Below the pieces are notes generated by a model. It was not told where the DNA came from, did not search any database, and saw only the letters and a list, made by a program, of their open reading frames with translations. Below, one piece after another: positions 1-7,036 of a stretch of DNA of 47,723 nt. The DNA comes from an uncultured Prevotellaceae bacterium (lineage in GTDB: Bacteria > Bacteroidota > Bacteroidia > Bacteroidales > Bacteroidaceae), in contig CAMVDU010000019.1 in assembly GCA_947166345.1 (NCBI GenBank), positions 1 to 47,723 on the forward strand. The letters are read 5' to 3'. Position numbers and translations under genes: made by a program. The stretch's first letter is position 1, and each line of letters starts with the position of its first letter.

Positions 1-55
1 GAAGACGAGAGAACGAAGTTTTTCTTTGACGAGAAGACGAGAGAACGAAGTTTTT
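1..55. repeat. 23-base direct repeat pair
   Basis: Two identical 23-base copies (1-23 and 33-55) built around GACGAGAGAACGAAG plus a T run lie just before the first gene. They may be part of a longer array that begins outside the window. A TTG-initiated reading frame runs through them, but the signal peptide places the true start downstream. Confidence 0.8.
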
Positions 56-76
56 AATCTAACCCAAAACAATGAT

Positions 77-1426
77 ATGATGAAAAGAATACTGTTTTTC
101 CTATTATGCGCGTTATGCGTGCTGCCCCAGTTGGCAAACGCACAGATGGATGTGGCTACCTATAATAAGGAGAGGCACCAGCTGATCAATTACCACACGA
201 ACAGCGATGGTAATCTGGAGTCGGTCGCTATCATCGACAAAGACATGACGACCATCATGCTGAATGTTGACGGCACCACACAGTCGATTGTCAACAGCCT
301 GGCGACGATGGAGTTTGAGTATGACAACAACGAACTGTCAGCCAAATACACGGTCGATGGGCAGCTGCTGTCGCGTACGGCCTACCATATAGATGAGGAT
401 GTCGATTTCAAGAAGTTCAAGCAGGAATATCAGATGTATAAAGGTGAGCTGAACTCGTTGGAGAAGATGGACAAGTGGTTGTCGCAGGGTGGTGCGAAGC
501 TGATCTACGACATGACGAACCACACGCTGGAACTGATGAACAACCCGATAAAAGCGTGCTACGACGCGCTGACCGAGGATCCCTATGAGACAGGCAAGAC
601 GGAGCTGGTCACTGCCGACAACCTGGCTGAGATCGTGACAGGGGAGTCGTCCATCGAAGAGGTCATAGGAGAGTTCACCGTGGGCTATATCTTCGAACAC
701 TACAACGACTGGACGGCTGACTGGGCCTCAACGGTGTATCAATGGCAGGTGCGCCACCGTGAGCACCAGAAGAACCTGAACGAGCAGGTGCAGGGATGGC
801 GCGAGGGTCTGAAGGAGAAGGTGCTGAGAAACGAGATAACCATGGAAGAGGCGTGCCGGAAGATCAACGAGATAGAGAAAGGTCGTCAGGCGTATAAGAA
901 GATGTATGCGGGCTTCTGGCAGGACGTGGCTGTCAATATCACGGAGAAGGACGGCAAAGAGGAGGTCACCTATACGGTTGTGGACAAGGACGGACGGTCG
1001 GCCGAGGCGCGGAATGCACCTGCCGATGGCGAGAGCAACAAGGTGATAGACGTGGTGAGGCAATATACGGAGAGAACGAAATACGGCATCCTCGACCATA
1101 TCAACATCTCGTATTATTCGCCTTCACAAGGTGAGGAGAACTGGAGCTACGCCGAGAAGGATGGCAAGATGGCACTCGACAGTCACACCGTCTATTACGG
1201 GCAGGGCAAGCGCGACTATCCCTACTACAGGGTGTGGATAGACTATAGCAACGACGTCAACCCCAATGTGTGGGGCAGCGTGCAGGTACAACTGTGGCTG
1301 AGTCCGGAGGGCAGAATCCTCAACACCTACGTGATTGACTGCCGAGGCAAGCAGTCGGACTATATGAATGGCAAAATGCCCAGGAAGACCAGCGGCGAGC
1401 AGTTCTTCTTTATTGAGAGATACTAA
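77..1426 (+). CDS. exported protein of unknown function
   Basis: The product is about 449 residues. I chose the ATG at 77 (or 80) because a clean signal peptide follows at once: positive MMKR, a hydrophobic stretch ending LPQLANAQ, then mature sequence. An upstream TTG at 26 would only add repeat-encoded residues. The mature part is acidic and helix-rich in the middle, with many E/K/R residues around residues 220-290, and ends in a region rich in Tyr and Trp that could be a beta domain. I recognise no family motif. It probably acts in the periplasm or at the outer membrane. No operon partner is visible; the next gene is convergent. Confidence 0.7.
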   Translation: MMKRILFFLLCALCVLPQLANAQMDVATYNKERHQLINYHTNSDGNLESVAIIDKDMTTIMLNVDGTTQSIVNSLATMEFEYDNNELSAKYTVDGQLLSRTAYHIDEDVDFKKFKQEYQMYKGELNSLEKMDKWLSQGGAKLIYDMTNHTLELMNNPIKACYDALTEDPYETGKTELVTADNLAEIVTGESSIEEVIGEFTVGYIFEHYNDWTADWASTVYQWQVRHREHQKNLNEQVQGWREGLKEKVLRNEITMEEACRKINEIEKGRQAYKKMYAGFWQDVAVNITEKDGKEEVTYTVVDKDGRSAEARNAPADGESNKVIDVVRQYTERTKYGILDHINISYYSPSQGEENWSYAEKDGKMALDSHTVYYGQGKRDYPYYRVWIDYSNDVNPNVWGSVQVQLWLSPEGRILNTYVIDCRGKQSDYMNGKMPRKTSGEQFFFIERY

Positions 1427-1432
1427 TTTTAA

Positions 1433-1584
1433 GGGAGTTAACGGGAGTTAGCGGGAGTTAACGAGCCTACGGCTCGAGGAGTTAGCGGACAATAGTTTTG
1501 CTGCAGATGGGTTGCACACAGAGTATCGTCCGTTAACTCCCGTTAACTTCCGCGGTCGAAGACCGCTAACTCCCGTTAACTTCC
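1433..1584. repeat. inverted array of 10-base repeats with two small hairpins
   Basis: Three tandem copies of GGGAGTTA(A/G)C (1433-1462) are followed by a hairpin with arms CGAGCC/GGCTCG (1462-1476). The same decamer then returns in the opposite orientation at 1532-1551 and 1565-1584, split by a second hairpin with arms GCGGTC/GACCGC (1552-1566). The array fills the gap between two convergent genes, so it could act as a two-way transcription terminator. Its regular 10-base period also fits a short repeat family. Confidence 0.85.
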
Positions 1585-1590
1585 AAAAAG

Positions 1591-2394
1591 TTACTTCGGC
1601 TGCTTGCCGATATAAGCCAGGATACCACCATCGACGTAGAGCACGTGACCGTTGACGGCATCAGAGGCGTGAGAGGCAAGGAACACAGCAGGACCTCCCA
1701 GCTCAGAAGGATCGAGCCAGCGGCCAGCAGGCGTCTTGGCACAGATGAACGCGTCGAAGGGATGACGGCTGCCATCGGGCTGACGCTCGCGCAGAGGTGC
1801 TGTCTGGGGCGTAGCGATGTAGCCCGGGCCAATGCCGTTGCACTGGATGTTGTACTCGCCATACTCTGAGCAGATATTGCGGGTGAGCATCTTCAGACCA
1901 CCCTTGGCAGCTGCGTAGGCAGAAACGGTCTCACGACCCAGCTCACTCATCATCGAGCAGATGTTGATGATCTTACCCTCACGACGCTCCATCATCTCAG
2001 GGATGACGGCTGACGAGCAGATGAACGGACCAACGAGGTCGATGTCGATGACCTGCTGGAACTCGGCACGCTTCATCTCGTGCATGGGGATGCGCTTGAT
2101 GATGCCGGCGTTGTTGACGAGGATGTCAATCTGGCCTACTTCCTTGTGGATGGTCTCGACGAGAGCCTTCACGTCGTCTTCCTTGGTGACGTCGCAGACG
2201 TAGCCCTTCACATTCTCGATGCCTGCCTCCTTGTAGTTGTCCAGACCACGCTGCAGGGCTGCCTCGTTGATGTCGTTGAAGATAATGTTCTTAATACCAG
2301 CGGCCACGAATGCCTTTGCGATGTTGAACCCAATTCCGTAAGATGCGCCAGTGATCCAGGCGTTCTTACCTTCTAATGAAAACATGTTTGTCAT
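1591..2394 (-). CDS. kduD: short-chain dehydrogenase, KduD / gluconate 5-dehydrogenase type
   Basis: A classical SDR of 267 residues. The nucleotide-binding TGASYGIG lies near residues 16-23, NNAG near 92-95, and the catalytic YAAAK near 157-161 follows a serine-containing segment (NICSMMS). The C-terminal HVLYVDGG matches KduD and gluconate 5-dehydrogenases. It is expected to interconvert 2,5-diketo-3-deoxygluconate and KDG during breakdown of unsaturated uronates from pectin. It lies 14 bases after kduI in the same direction, which supports the KduD reading over a generic gluconate dehydrogenase. A second ATG at 2385 (MFSLEGK) is an equally plausible start. Confidence 0.9.
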   Translation of the reverse strand: MTNMFSLEGKNAWITGASYGIGFNIAKAFVAAGIKNIIFNDINEAALQRGLDNYKEAGIENVKGYVCDVTKEDDVKALVETIHKEVGQIDILVNNAGIIKRIPMHEMKRAEFQQVIDIDLVGPFICSSAVIPEMMERREGKIINICSMMSELGRETVSAYAAAKGGLKMLTRNICSEYGEYNIQCNGIGPGYIATPQTAPLRERQPDGSRHPFDAFICAKTPAGRWLDPSELGGPAVFLASHASDAVNGHVLYVDGGILAYIGKQPK

Positions 2395-2408
2395 TTTGTT
2401 GATTGATT

Positions 2409-3251
2409 TTATTTTAAATCAGTAATTTGAAAAAAGTCTTGATCTCCGTAATCCAGGTTCTCGCCCCCCATGCCCCAGATGAAGGTATAGTTGTGGGTAG
2501 CGGCGGCGGAGTGGATGCTCCATTCGGGTGAAAGGACAGCCTGACGGTTGTGGAGCCAGAGGTGGCGCGTTTCCTGCGGCTCACCCATGAAGTGGCAGAC
2601 GGCCTGGTCGTCAGGCAGCTCGAAGTAGAAGTAGGCCTCCATACGACGGCTGTGGGTGTGGGCAGGCATCGTGTTCCAGACGGAGCCTGGTGCCAGTTCG
2701 GTCATACCCATCTGCAGCTGACACGTAGGTAGCACCTGATTGACCAGCATCTTGTTGATGTTGCGCTCGTTCGAGGTTTCCAAAGCACCCATGTGAGCCA
2801 CGACAGCGTCGGCCTTGGTAACCTTACGGCAAGGACACGACGTGTGGGCCGTTGTCGAGTTGAAATAGAACAAGGCAGGTGTCTCAGCGTCCTTCGAAGA
2901 GAATACCACCTCGCGGTCGCCACGACCTATATAGAGGGCCTCCTTGAAGTCGAGTTCAAAGACCTCGTCGCCCACCTTGATAGTGCCAGGACCACCCACA
3001 TTATAGACACCTACCTCGCGACGCGTGGTGAAGAAGGGAGCCTTCAGGGGGTCGATGGCCTCGAGTGGCAGCGATTCACTGACAGGCATAGCGCCTCCCA
3101 CCACCATACGATCGTACATGGAATAGACCATGTTCACCTCGTCTTTGGCAAACAGGTGTTCTATCAGGAAATCACGGCGCAGACGGGCAGTGTCGTAGTG
3201 ACGAGCATCGTCAGGATGGGCCGCATAGCGCACCTCAAAGTTAGTATTCAT
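2409..3251 (-). CDS. kduI: 5-dehydro-4-deoxy-D-glucuronate isomerase KduI
   Basis: Starting at the ATG at 3251 gives 280 residues, the usual KduI length; the open frame extends upstream but crosses the promoter. The start MNTNFEVRYAAHPDD is typical, and the cupin metal ligands are visible as HTHSRRMEAYFYF (two His and a Glu) with a later His in the HSAAATHNYTF segment. It isomerises the keto-uronate released by pectin and glycosaminoglycan lyases to 2,5-diketo-3-deoxygluconate, the next substrate for KduD. It is the first gene of a kduI-kduD operon. A GH28 pectinase lies 35 kb away in the same window, consistent with pectin use. Confidence 0.96.
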   Translation of the reverse strand: MNTNFEVRYAAHPDDARHYDTARLRRDFLIEHLFAKDEVNMVYSMYDRMVVGGAMPVSESLPLEAIDPLKAPFFTTRREVGVYNVGGPGTIKVGDEVFELDFKEALYIGRGDREVVFSSKDAETPALFYFNSTTAHTSCPCRKVTKADAVVAHMGALETSNERNINKMLVNQVLPTCQLQMGMTELAPGSVWNTMPAHTHSRRMEAYFYFELPDDQAVCHFMGEPQETRHLWLHNRQAVLSPEWSIHSAAATHNYTFIWGMGGENLDYGDQDFFQITDLK

Positions 3252-3276
3252 ATCAGCAGTTTTATTGTTTCGGATG

Positions 3277-3284
3277 CAAAGATA
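3277..3284 (-). promoter_or_regulatory. -7 element of the kduI-kduD promoter
   Basis: Read leftward, TATCTTTG matches the Bacteroidetes TAnnTTTG box. It lies 26 bases before the kduI start. A TTG lies 23 bases upstream, slightly longer than the common spacing, so the -33 assignment is weaker. Confidence 0.7.
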
Positions 3285-3342
3285 CAACTTTTTCTTCGTA
3301 ATGGAAACAATTAGAATCTGAAAGATACTTAAAAATGTAATA

Positions 3343-3585
3343 TCAGGGAACAGGATCGTAACCAGAGCCTCCCCAGGGATGACAGCGGAGGATGCGGCGG
3401 ACGGCCAGGTAGAAGCCCTTGAAGGGACCATGTTTGCGGATAGCCTCAACAGCATACTGCGAGCAGGTGGGGGTGAAGCGACACGATGCAGGCGTGAAAG
3501 GACTGATGCATCGCTGGTAGAAGAAGATGGGGATGAGTAACACCCACTTCAAGACCTCCTTAAGATAATGCCAGAGAAGGGTCAT
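3343..3585 (-). CDS. yidD: membrane protein insertion efficiency factor YidD
   Basis: At 80 residues this is a full-length YidD. It has an N-terminal amphipathic or hydrophobic segment, then the hallmark [24 protein letters not shown] and [13 protein letters not shown] motifs with the conserved cysteines. The family assists YidC-dependent membrane insertion at the inner face of the membrane. It follows rnpA in the common rnpA-yidD order, separated by about 100 bases of tandem repeat. Start and stop are unambiguous. Confidence 0.96.
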   Translation of the reverse strand: MTLLWHYLKEVLKWVLLIPIFFYQRCISPFTPASCRFTPTCSQYAVEAIRKHGPFKGFYLAVRRILRCHPWGGSGYDPVP

Positions 3586-3586
3586 G

Positions 3587-3690
3587 GGTTCAAGGGTTCA
3601 AGAGTTCAAGAGTTCAAGGTTCAAGGGTTCAAGAGTTCAAGAGTTCAAGAGTTCAAGGTTCAAGAGTTCAAGAGTTCAAGGTTCAAGATC
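3587..3690. repeat. tandem GTTCAAG repeats between rnpA and yidD
   Basis: About twelve irregular 7-9 base units of the type GTTCAAG(A/G) fill the whole rnpA-yidD gap. The rnpA stop codon lies inside the repeat, so the array has replaced or reset the 3' end of rnpA. Contraction or expansion would alter the spacing between two genes of one operon. Confidence 0.9.
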
Positions 3691-4102
3691 TTTCGGCTAT
3701 GCGGGTGAGAAGTGATTTGACACGCTGTTCAACGACGGAAGAGGGGAAATGGGCATCGGTGAGCCAGATGAACGATACAGCCACGTGTTTGCCATCGAGC
3801 AGATGCTTGTGATGACGATAGGCCTCGCGCAACTGACGCTTCACACGGTTGCGATCAACAGCATGCTTGAAACGCTTCTTGGGGACGGAGAGTAATAATT
3901 GAGAGGTGAGAGATGAGAGATGAGAGATGAGAGTTTTTTCAGCAGCTTCACTTGGTGAAAGTGTGGATGTTTCCATTTCCTTGAAGACGGCACGAACAGG
4001 AAAGGCAACCAATGAGTGGCTGCCTGACTTGCTAAACAGTTCGTCGATGAGTTTCTGACTGACTATTCGCTCTGATTTCGGAAAAGAGAATTGACCGTTC
4101 AA
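3683..4102 (-). CDS. rnpA: ribonuclease P protein component
   Basis: A small basic protein of 139 residues with the RNase P signature DRNRVKRQLREAYR and the N-terminal FPKSERIVSQKLIDELF expected of Bacteroidetes RnpA. It binds the RNA subunit and helps 5' processing of tRNA precursors. The only reasonable start is TTG at 4102, since an in-frame stop lies four codons upstream and the next ATG would remove the conserved N-terminus. Residues about 45-70 are an extra Ser/Leu-rich stretch encoded by tandem GAGAGATGA units (3899-3933 on the + strand), which breaks the usual central strand pairing. Confidence 0.94.
   Translation of the reverse strand: MNGQFSFPKSERIVSQKLIDELFSKSGSHSLVAFPVRAVFKEMETSTLSPSEAAEKTLISHLSSLTSQLLLSVPKKRFKHAVDRNRVKRQLREAYRHHKHLLDGKHVAVSFIWLTDAHFPSSVVEQRVKSLLTRIAERS
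3899..3933. repeat. tandem GAGAGATGA-type repeat inside rnpA
   Basis: Successive GAGAGGTGA / GAGAGATGA / GAGATGAGA units lie in frame within rnpA and encode its extra Ser/Leu-rich segment. The repeat does not disrupt the reading frame. Confidence 0.75.
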
Positions 4103-4120
4103 ACCACTAATCTATCGTCT

Positions 4121-4172
4121 AAACTCCTATACTCCTACACTCCTAAACTCCTACACTCCTACACTCCTACAG
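4121..4172. repeat. tandem ACTCCTAC repeats between hemD and rnpA
   Basis: Seven or so copies of an ACTCCTA(C/A/T) octamer sit immediately downstream of the hemD stop and before the rnpA start. It is a different unit from the array between rnpA and yidD. Confidence 0.9.
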
Positions 4173-4174
4173 AA

Positions 4175-4924
4175 TCAGTCTTCCTGCATCAGCAGGTAGT
4201 GCTGCAGAGCACCCGTCATTGAAGGATACTTCTCTGTGGGGGCCTCGAGGTCGAGACGCAGGCCAGCATCCTGAACAGCCTTTGCCGTAGAGGGGCCGAA
4301 GGTGGCAATAGCGATGTCACCCTGCTTGAAGTCGGGGAAGTTCTTGGTGAGCGACTCGATACCAGAGGGGCTGAAGAACACCAGCATGTCGTAGTCGAAG
4401 TTGGCCACCTCCTCAGGGGTGAAGTCATTGCTCACGGTCTTGTACATCACCACCTCCTTATGAATGAGCTTCTTGGAGTCGAGCAGAAGGGTGAGCGAGT
4501 CATTATGAACATCGCTCTGGGGCACGAGATACTTTTCGTTCTTATGTTTCACCATCGTAGGCAGCAGGTCGTCAACACGGCCCGTGGTACCAAAGAACAC
4601 CTTACGCTTGCGGTACTGCACGTACTTCTGGATATAGAGGGCAACGGCCTCAGTGACGCAGAAATACTTCATGTCCTCAGGGATGGTCACGCGCAACTCC
4701 TTCGACAGAGTGAAGAAATGGTCGATGGCGTGTCGCGAAGTGAAGACCACGGCAGTATAGTCCAGAATGTTTACGTGTTGTGCGCGGAAGTCGCGTGGGG
4801 TCATTCCCTCCACCTTGATAAACGGACGGAACACCAACTCTACTCCAAAGCGCGTAGCCAAGTCGTAATAAGGTGACTTCTCGCTGGCGGGTTTCGGCTG
4901 CGAAACCAGAATTTTCTTTATCAT
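4175..4924 (-). CDS. hemD: uroporphyrinogen-III synthase
   Basis: The 249 residues match the two-domain HemD fold common in Bacteroidetes: MIKKILVSQPKP at the start, a central VFTSRHAIDHFF, and the late VFFSPSGIESL and ATFGPSTAKAV segments that line the active-site cleft. It closes hydroxymethylbilane to uroporphyrinogen III, the branch point to haem, sirohaem and corrinoids, in the cytoplasm. It lies 9 bases after the DUF4271 gene and is part of the metK-DUF4271-hemD-rnpA-yidD run. HemD is poorly conserved, so the call rests partly on gene order. Confidence 0.9.
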   Translation of the reverse strand: MIKKILVSQPKPASEKSPYYDLATRFGVELVFRPFIKVEGMTPRDFRAQHVNILDYTAVVFTSRHAIDHFFTLSKELRVTIPEDMKYFCVTEAVALYIQKYVQYRKRKVFFGTTGRVDDLLPTMVKHKNEKYLVPQSDVHNDSLTLLLDSKKLIHKEVVMYKTVSNDFTPEEVANFDYDMLVFFSPSGIESLTKNFPDFKQGDIAIATFGPSTAKAVQDAGLRLDLEAPTEKYPSMTGALQHYLLMQED

Positions 4925-4933
4925 CTTCGTGTC

Positions 4934-5644
4934 CTAAAAATTTATTTCCAAAGAGTCAATCTCCTTTTGCAAAACGCCCACAAAGGCAAGCACAGGTGTG
5001 ATTTCGAGGGCACAAAAGTACAAAAAAAATGGAACAAAACCATCATTCTTGTGAAAAAAAGTGCGATAGACCTTATAAAATGTCAGCATTTTGTTCAAAA
5101 AGACCACAATAATGGTACAAATCATCACAAATTCCCACTGCATTCCTCCAAAAATTTGTAACACCATGATAGGCATCAAGAGCAGTCCTTCAAAGGCCAC
5201 AAGGAGTTGGAATGAGTCTGACCATTGTAAAGTCTTTTTACCACCGAAGAACAGTAGGTTGACCACCTGATACAACCCCCACTTCAGGAAAAAGAAACCA
5301 AGGAAGACACCCCACAACGAGGTCATCACCAGTGTCAGGTGCTTACCCGTGAGGCCTGCTGTATGATGATCGGCCACATAGAAGCTGGTGACATACGACA
5401 GCAGCATACAGGTGCCCAGCATCAGCGTCAGGACCATAAACCGCTCTTCCTTCGTCATGCCGCTACGATAGGCCACGGGGCTATCGAAGAAGAACTGCTT
5501 GAACTGTCGCTGGATGAACTTGCGGTAGTAGCCCACGAGGGCCACAACGATGCAGAACCCCACCAACAGCGGTAGAATCATGGCATCATCGTGACTGATA
5601 CTGTAGGGTATCGGATGGCCTGCTACTCCCTGCTGGACATCCAT
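4934..5644 (-). CDS. DUF4271-type integral membrane protein
   Basis: A 236-residue polytopic membrane protein. About six to seven hydrophobic segments are visible, for example ILPLLVGFCIVVALVGYY, the VLTLMLGTCMLL region, and LVMTSLWGVFLGFFF. Position immediately upstream of hemD and the length fit the DUF4271 family found in this neighbourhood across Bacteroidetes. Its ATG shares one base with the metK stop (TGATG), so translation is probably coupled. No catalytic motif is visible and I assign no function. The C-terminus has a short polar tail after the last membrane helix. Confidence 0.85.
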   Translation of the reverse strand: MDVQQGVAGHPIPYSISHDDAMILPLLVGFCIVVALVGYYRKFIQRQFKQFFFDSPVAYRSGMTKEERFMVLTLMLGTCMLLSYVTSFYVADHHTAGLTGKHLTLVMTSLWGVFLGFFFLKWGLYQVVNLLFFGGKKTLQWSDSFQLLVAFEGLLLMPIMVLQIFGGMQWEFVMICTIIVVFLNKMLTFYKVYRTFFHKNDGFVPFFLYFCALEITPVLAFVGVLQKEIDSLEINF

Positions 5645-6900
5645 CAGATGTTAAAAGCTCGTTTGATGTCGTCCACACGGTCGAGTTTCTCCCACGTGAA
5701 CAGCTCCACATCGATGGTCTTCATCTCGTGATAGTGGCTGGTGAAGGTCTTCTTCACCACCTCGGGCTTGCGACCCATATGTCCGTAGGCAGCAGTCTCC
5801 AGGTACATGGGCTGACGCAGCTTCAGGGTGCGCTCGATGGCCTTGGGACGCAGGTCGAAGAGTTGCTCAATCTTCTTGGCAATCTCACCATCGGTCATAT
5901 TCACACGCGAGCGACCATAGGTGTTCACGTAGATATTCATGGGACGAGCCACACCAATGGCATAGGCCACCTGCACCAGCATCTCGTCGGCAACGCCTGC
6001 TGCCACCATGTTCTTGGCAATATGACGGGCTGCGTAGGCTGCCGAACGGTCCACTTTAGACGAGTCCTTACCTGAGAAGGCACCACCACCGTGGGCACCC
6101 TTGCCACCATAGGTATCGACGATGATCTTACGACCCGTGAGACCTGTATCTCCATGAGGGCCGCCAATGACGAACTTACCCGTGGGGTTGACGTAGTACT
6201 TGATATGGTCGTTGAACAGCGCCAGCACCTTCTGCGAGTGGATCTGCTCCTTCACGCGAGGGATGAGGATATTGATGACATCGTCCTTGATCTTCGCCAG
6301 CATGGGCTCGTCGGCATCGAACTCGTCGTGCTGGGTAGAGACGACGATGGTGTCGATACGCTGGGGAACGCCCTCATCGCTGTACTCTACCGTGACCTGA
6401 CTCTTGGAGTCTGGACGCAGATAGGTCATCACCTTGCCCTCCTTACGGATATCAGCCAGCGTGCGCATGATGAGATGGGCCAGGTCGAGCGATACGGGCA
6501 TGTAGTTCTCAGTCTCGGTGGTGGCGTAGCCAAACATCATGCCCTGGTCGCCAGCACCCTGCTCGTCCTCGTTCTCGCGATCCACACCGCGATTGATATC
6601 CTGACTCTGCTCGTGGATGGCTGTCAGGATGCCACAGGAGTTGCCGTCAAACTGGTACTCGGCCTTCGTATAGCCTATCTTCTTGATGGTCTTACGGGCA
6701 ATGGTCTGCAGGTCGATATACACCTCACTGCGCACCTCACCCATGATCACTACCTGACCTGTGGTCACGAACGACTCTATGGCGCAACGTGCATTCTGAT
6801 CATAGGCCAGAAACTGATCCAACAACGCATCACTAATCTGATCGGCCACTTTGTCGGGATGGCCCTCCGACACGGACTCTGATGAAAACAAATATGCCAT
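5644..6900 (-). CDS. metK: S-adenosylmethionine synthase
   Basis: The 418-residue protein carries the MetK landmarks in order: [21 protein letters not shown] at the N-terminus (methionine and ATP binding), [10 protein letters not shown] in the middle, and [20 protein letters not shown] with [12 protein letters not shown] in the phosphate-binding C-terminal half. It makes SAM from methionine and ATP in the cytoplasm. The promoter lies about 50 bases upstream and the leader is too short for a SAM riboswitch. It is the first gene of the leftward operon and is divergent from the cbiJ-cbiD fusion, whose CbiD half is a SAM-dependent methyltransferase. Confidence 0.98.
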   Translation of the reverse strand: MAYLFSSESVSEGHPDKVADQISDALLDQFLAYDQNARCAIESFVTTGQVVIMGEVRSEVYIDLQTIARKTIKKIGYTKAEYQFDGNSCGILTAIHEQSQDINRGVDRENEDEQGAGDQGMMFGYATTETENYMPVSLDLAHLIMRTLADIRKEGKVMTYLRPDSKSQVTVEYSDEGVPQRIDTIVVSTQHDEFDADEPMLAKIKDDVINILIPRVKEQIHSQKVLALFNDHIKYYVNPTGKFVIGGPHGDTGLTGRKIIVDTYGGKGAHGGGAFSGKDSSKVDRSAAYAARHIAKNMVAAGVADEMLVQVAYAIGVARPMNIYVNTYGRSRVNMTDGEIAKKIEQLFDLRPKAIERTLKLRQPMYLETAAYGHMGRKPEVVKKTFTSHYHEMKTIDVELFTWEKLDRVDDIKRAFNI

Positions 6901-6952
6901 ATAACTTACGAATTGACTTTTTACAACTTACAATTTAATAGAAATGAGGGTG

Positions 6953-6983
6953 CAAAGGTACGGCAAAATAACGAGATTTCAAA
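6953..6983 (-). promoter_or_regulatory. metK promoter
   Basis: Read leftward, a TTTG at 6983-6980 is followed after 19 bases by TACCTTTG at 6960-6953. Both elements and their spacing match the Bacteroidetes primary sigma consensus. The predicted transcript start leaves a leader of roughly 45 bases. Confidence 0.8.
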
Positions 6984-7001
6984 ATAAAAAACGCAAAACC
7001 T

Positions 7002-7032
7002 TTTCTTAGTTACTAAGAAATGATTACCTTTG
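7002..7032 (+). promoter_or_regulatory. cbiJ-cbiD promoter with a perfect inverted repeat between its elements
   Basis: TACCTTTG at 7025-7032 is a -7 box ending only four bases before the GTG start codon at 7037. Just upstream, 7002-7020 is TTTCTTAGTTACTAAGAAA, a perfect repeat of 9-base arms around one T, placed where the -33 to -7 spacer should be. A T-run stands in for the -33 box. A repressor bound here would block RNA polymerase, so this is a candidate operator. Confidence 0.65.
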
Positions 7033-7036
7033 TCCT

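Noticed and set aside
6901..6952. SAM riboswitch before metK
   Set aside because: The predicted leader is only about 45 bases and shows no riboswitch-like stems.
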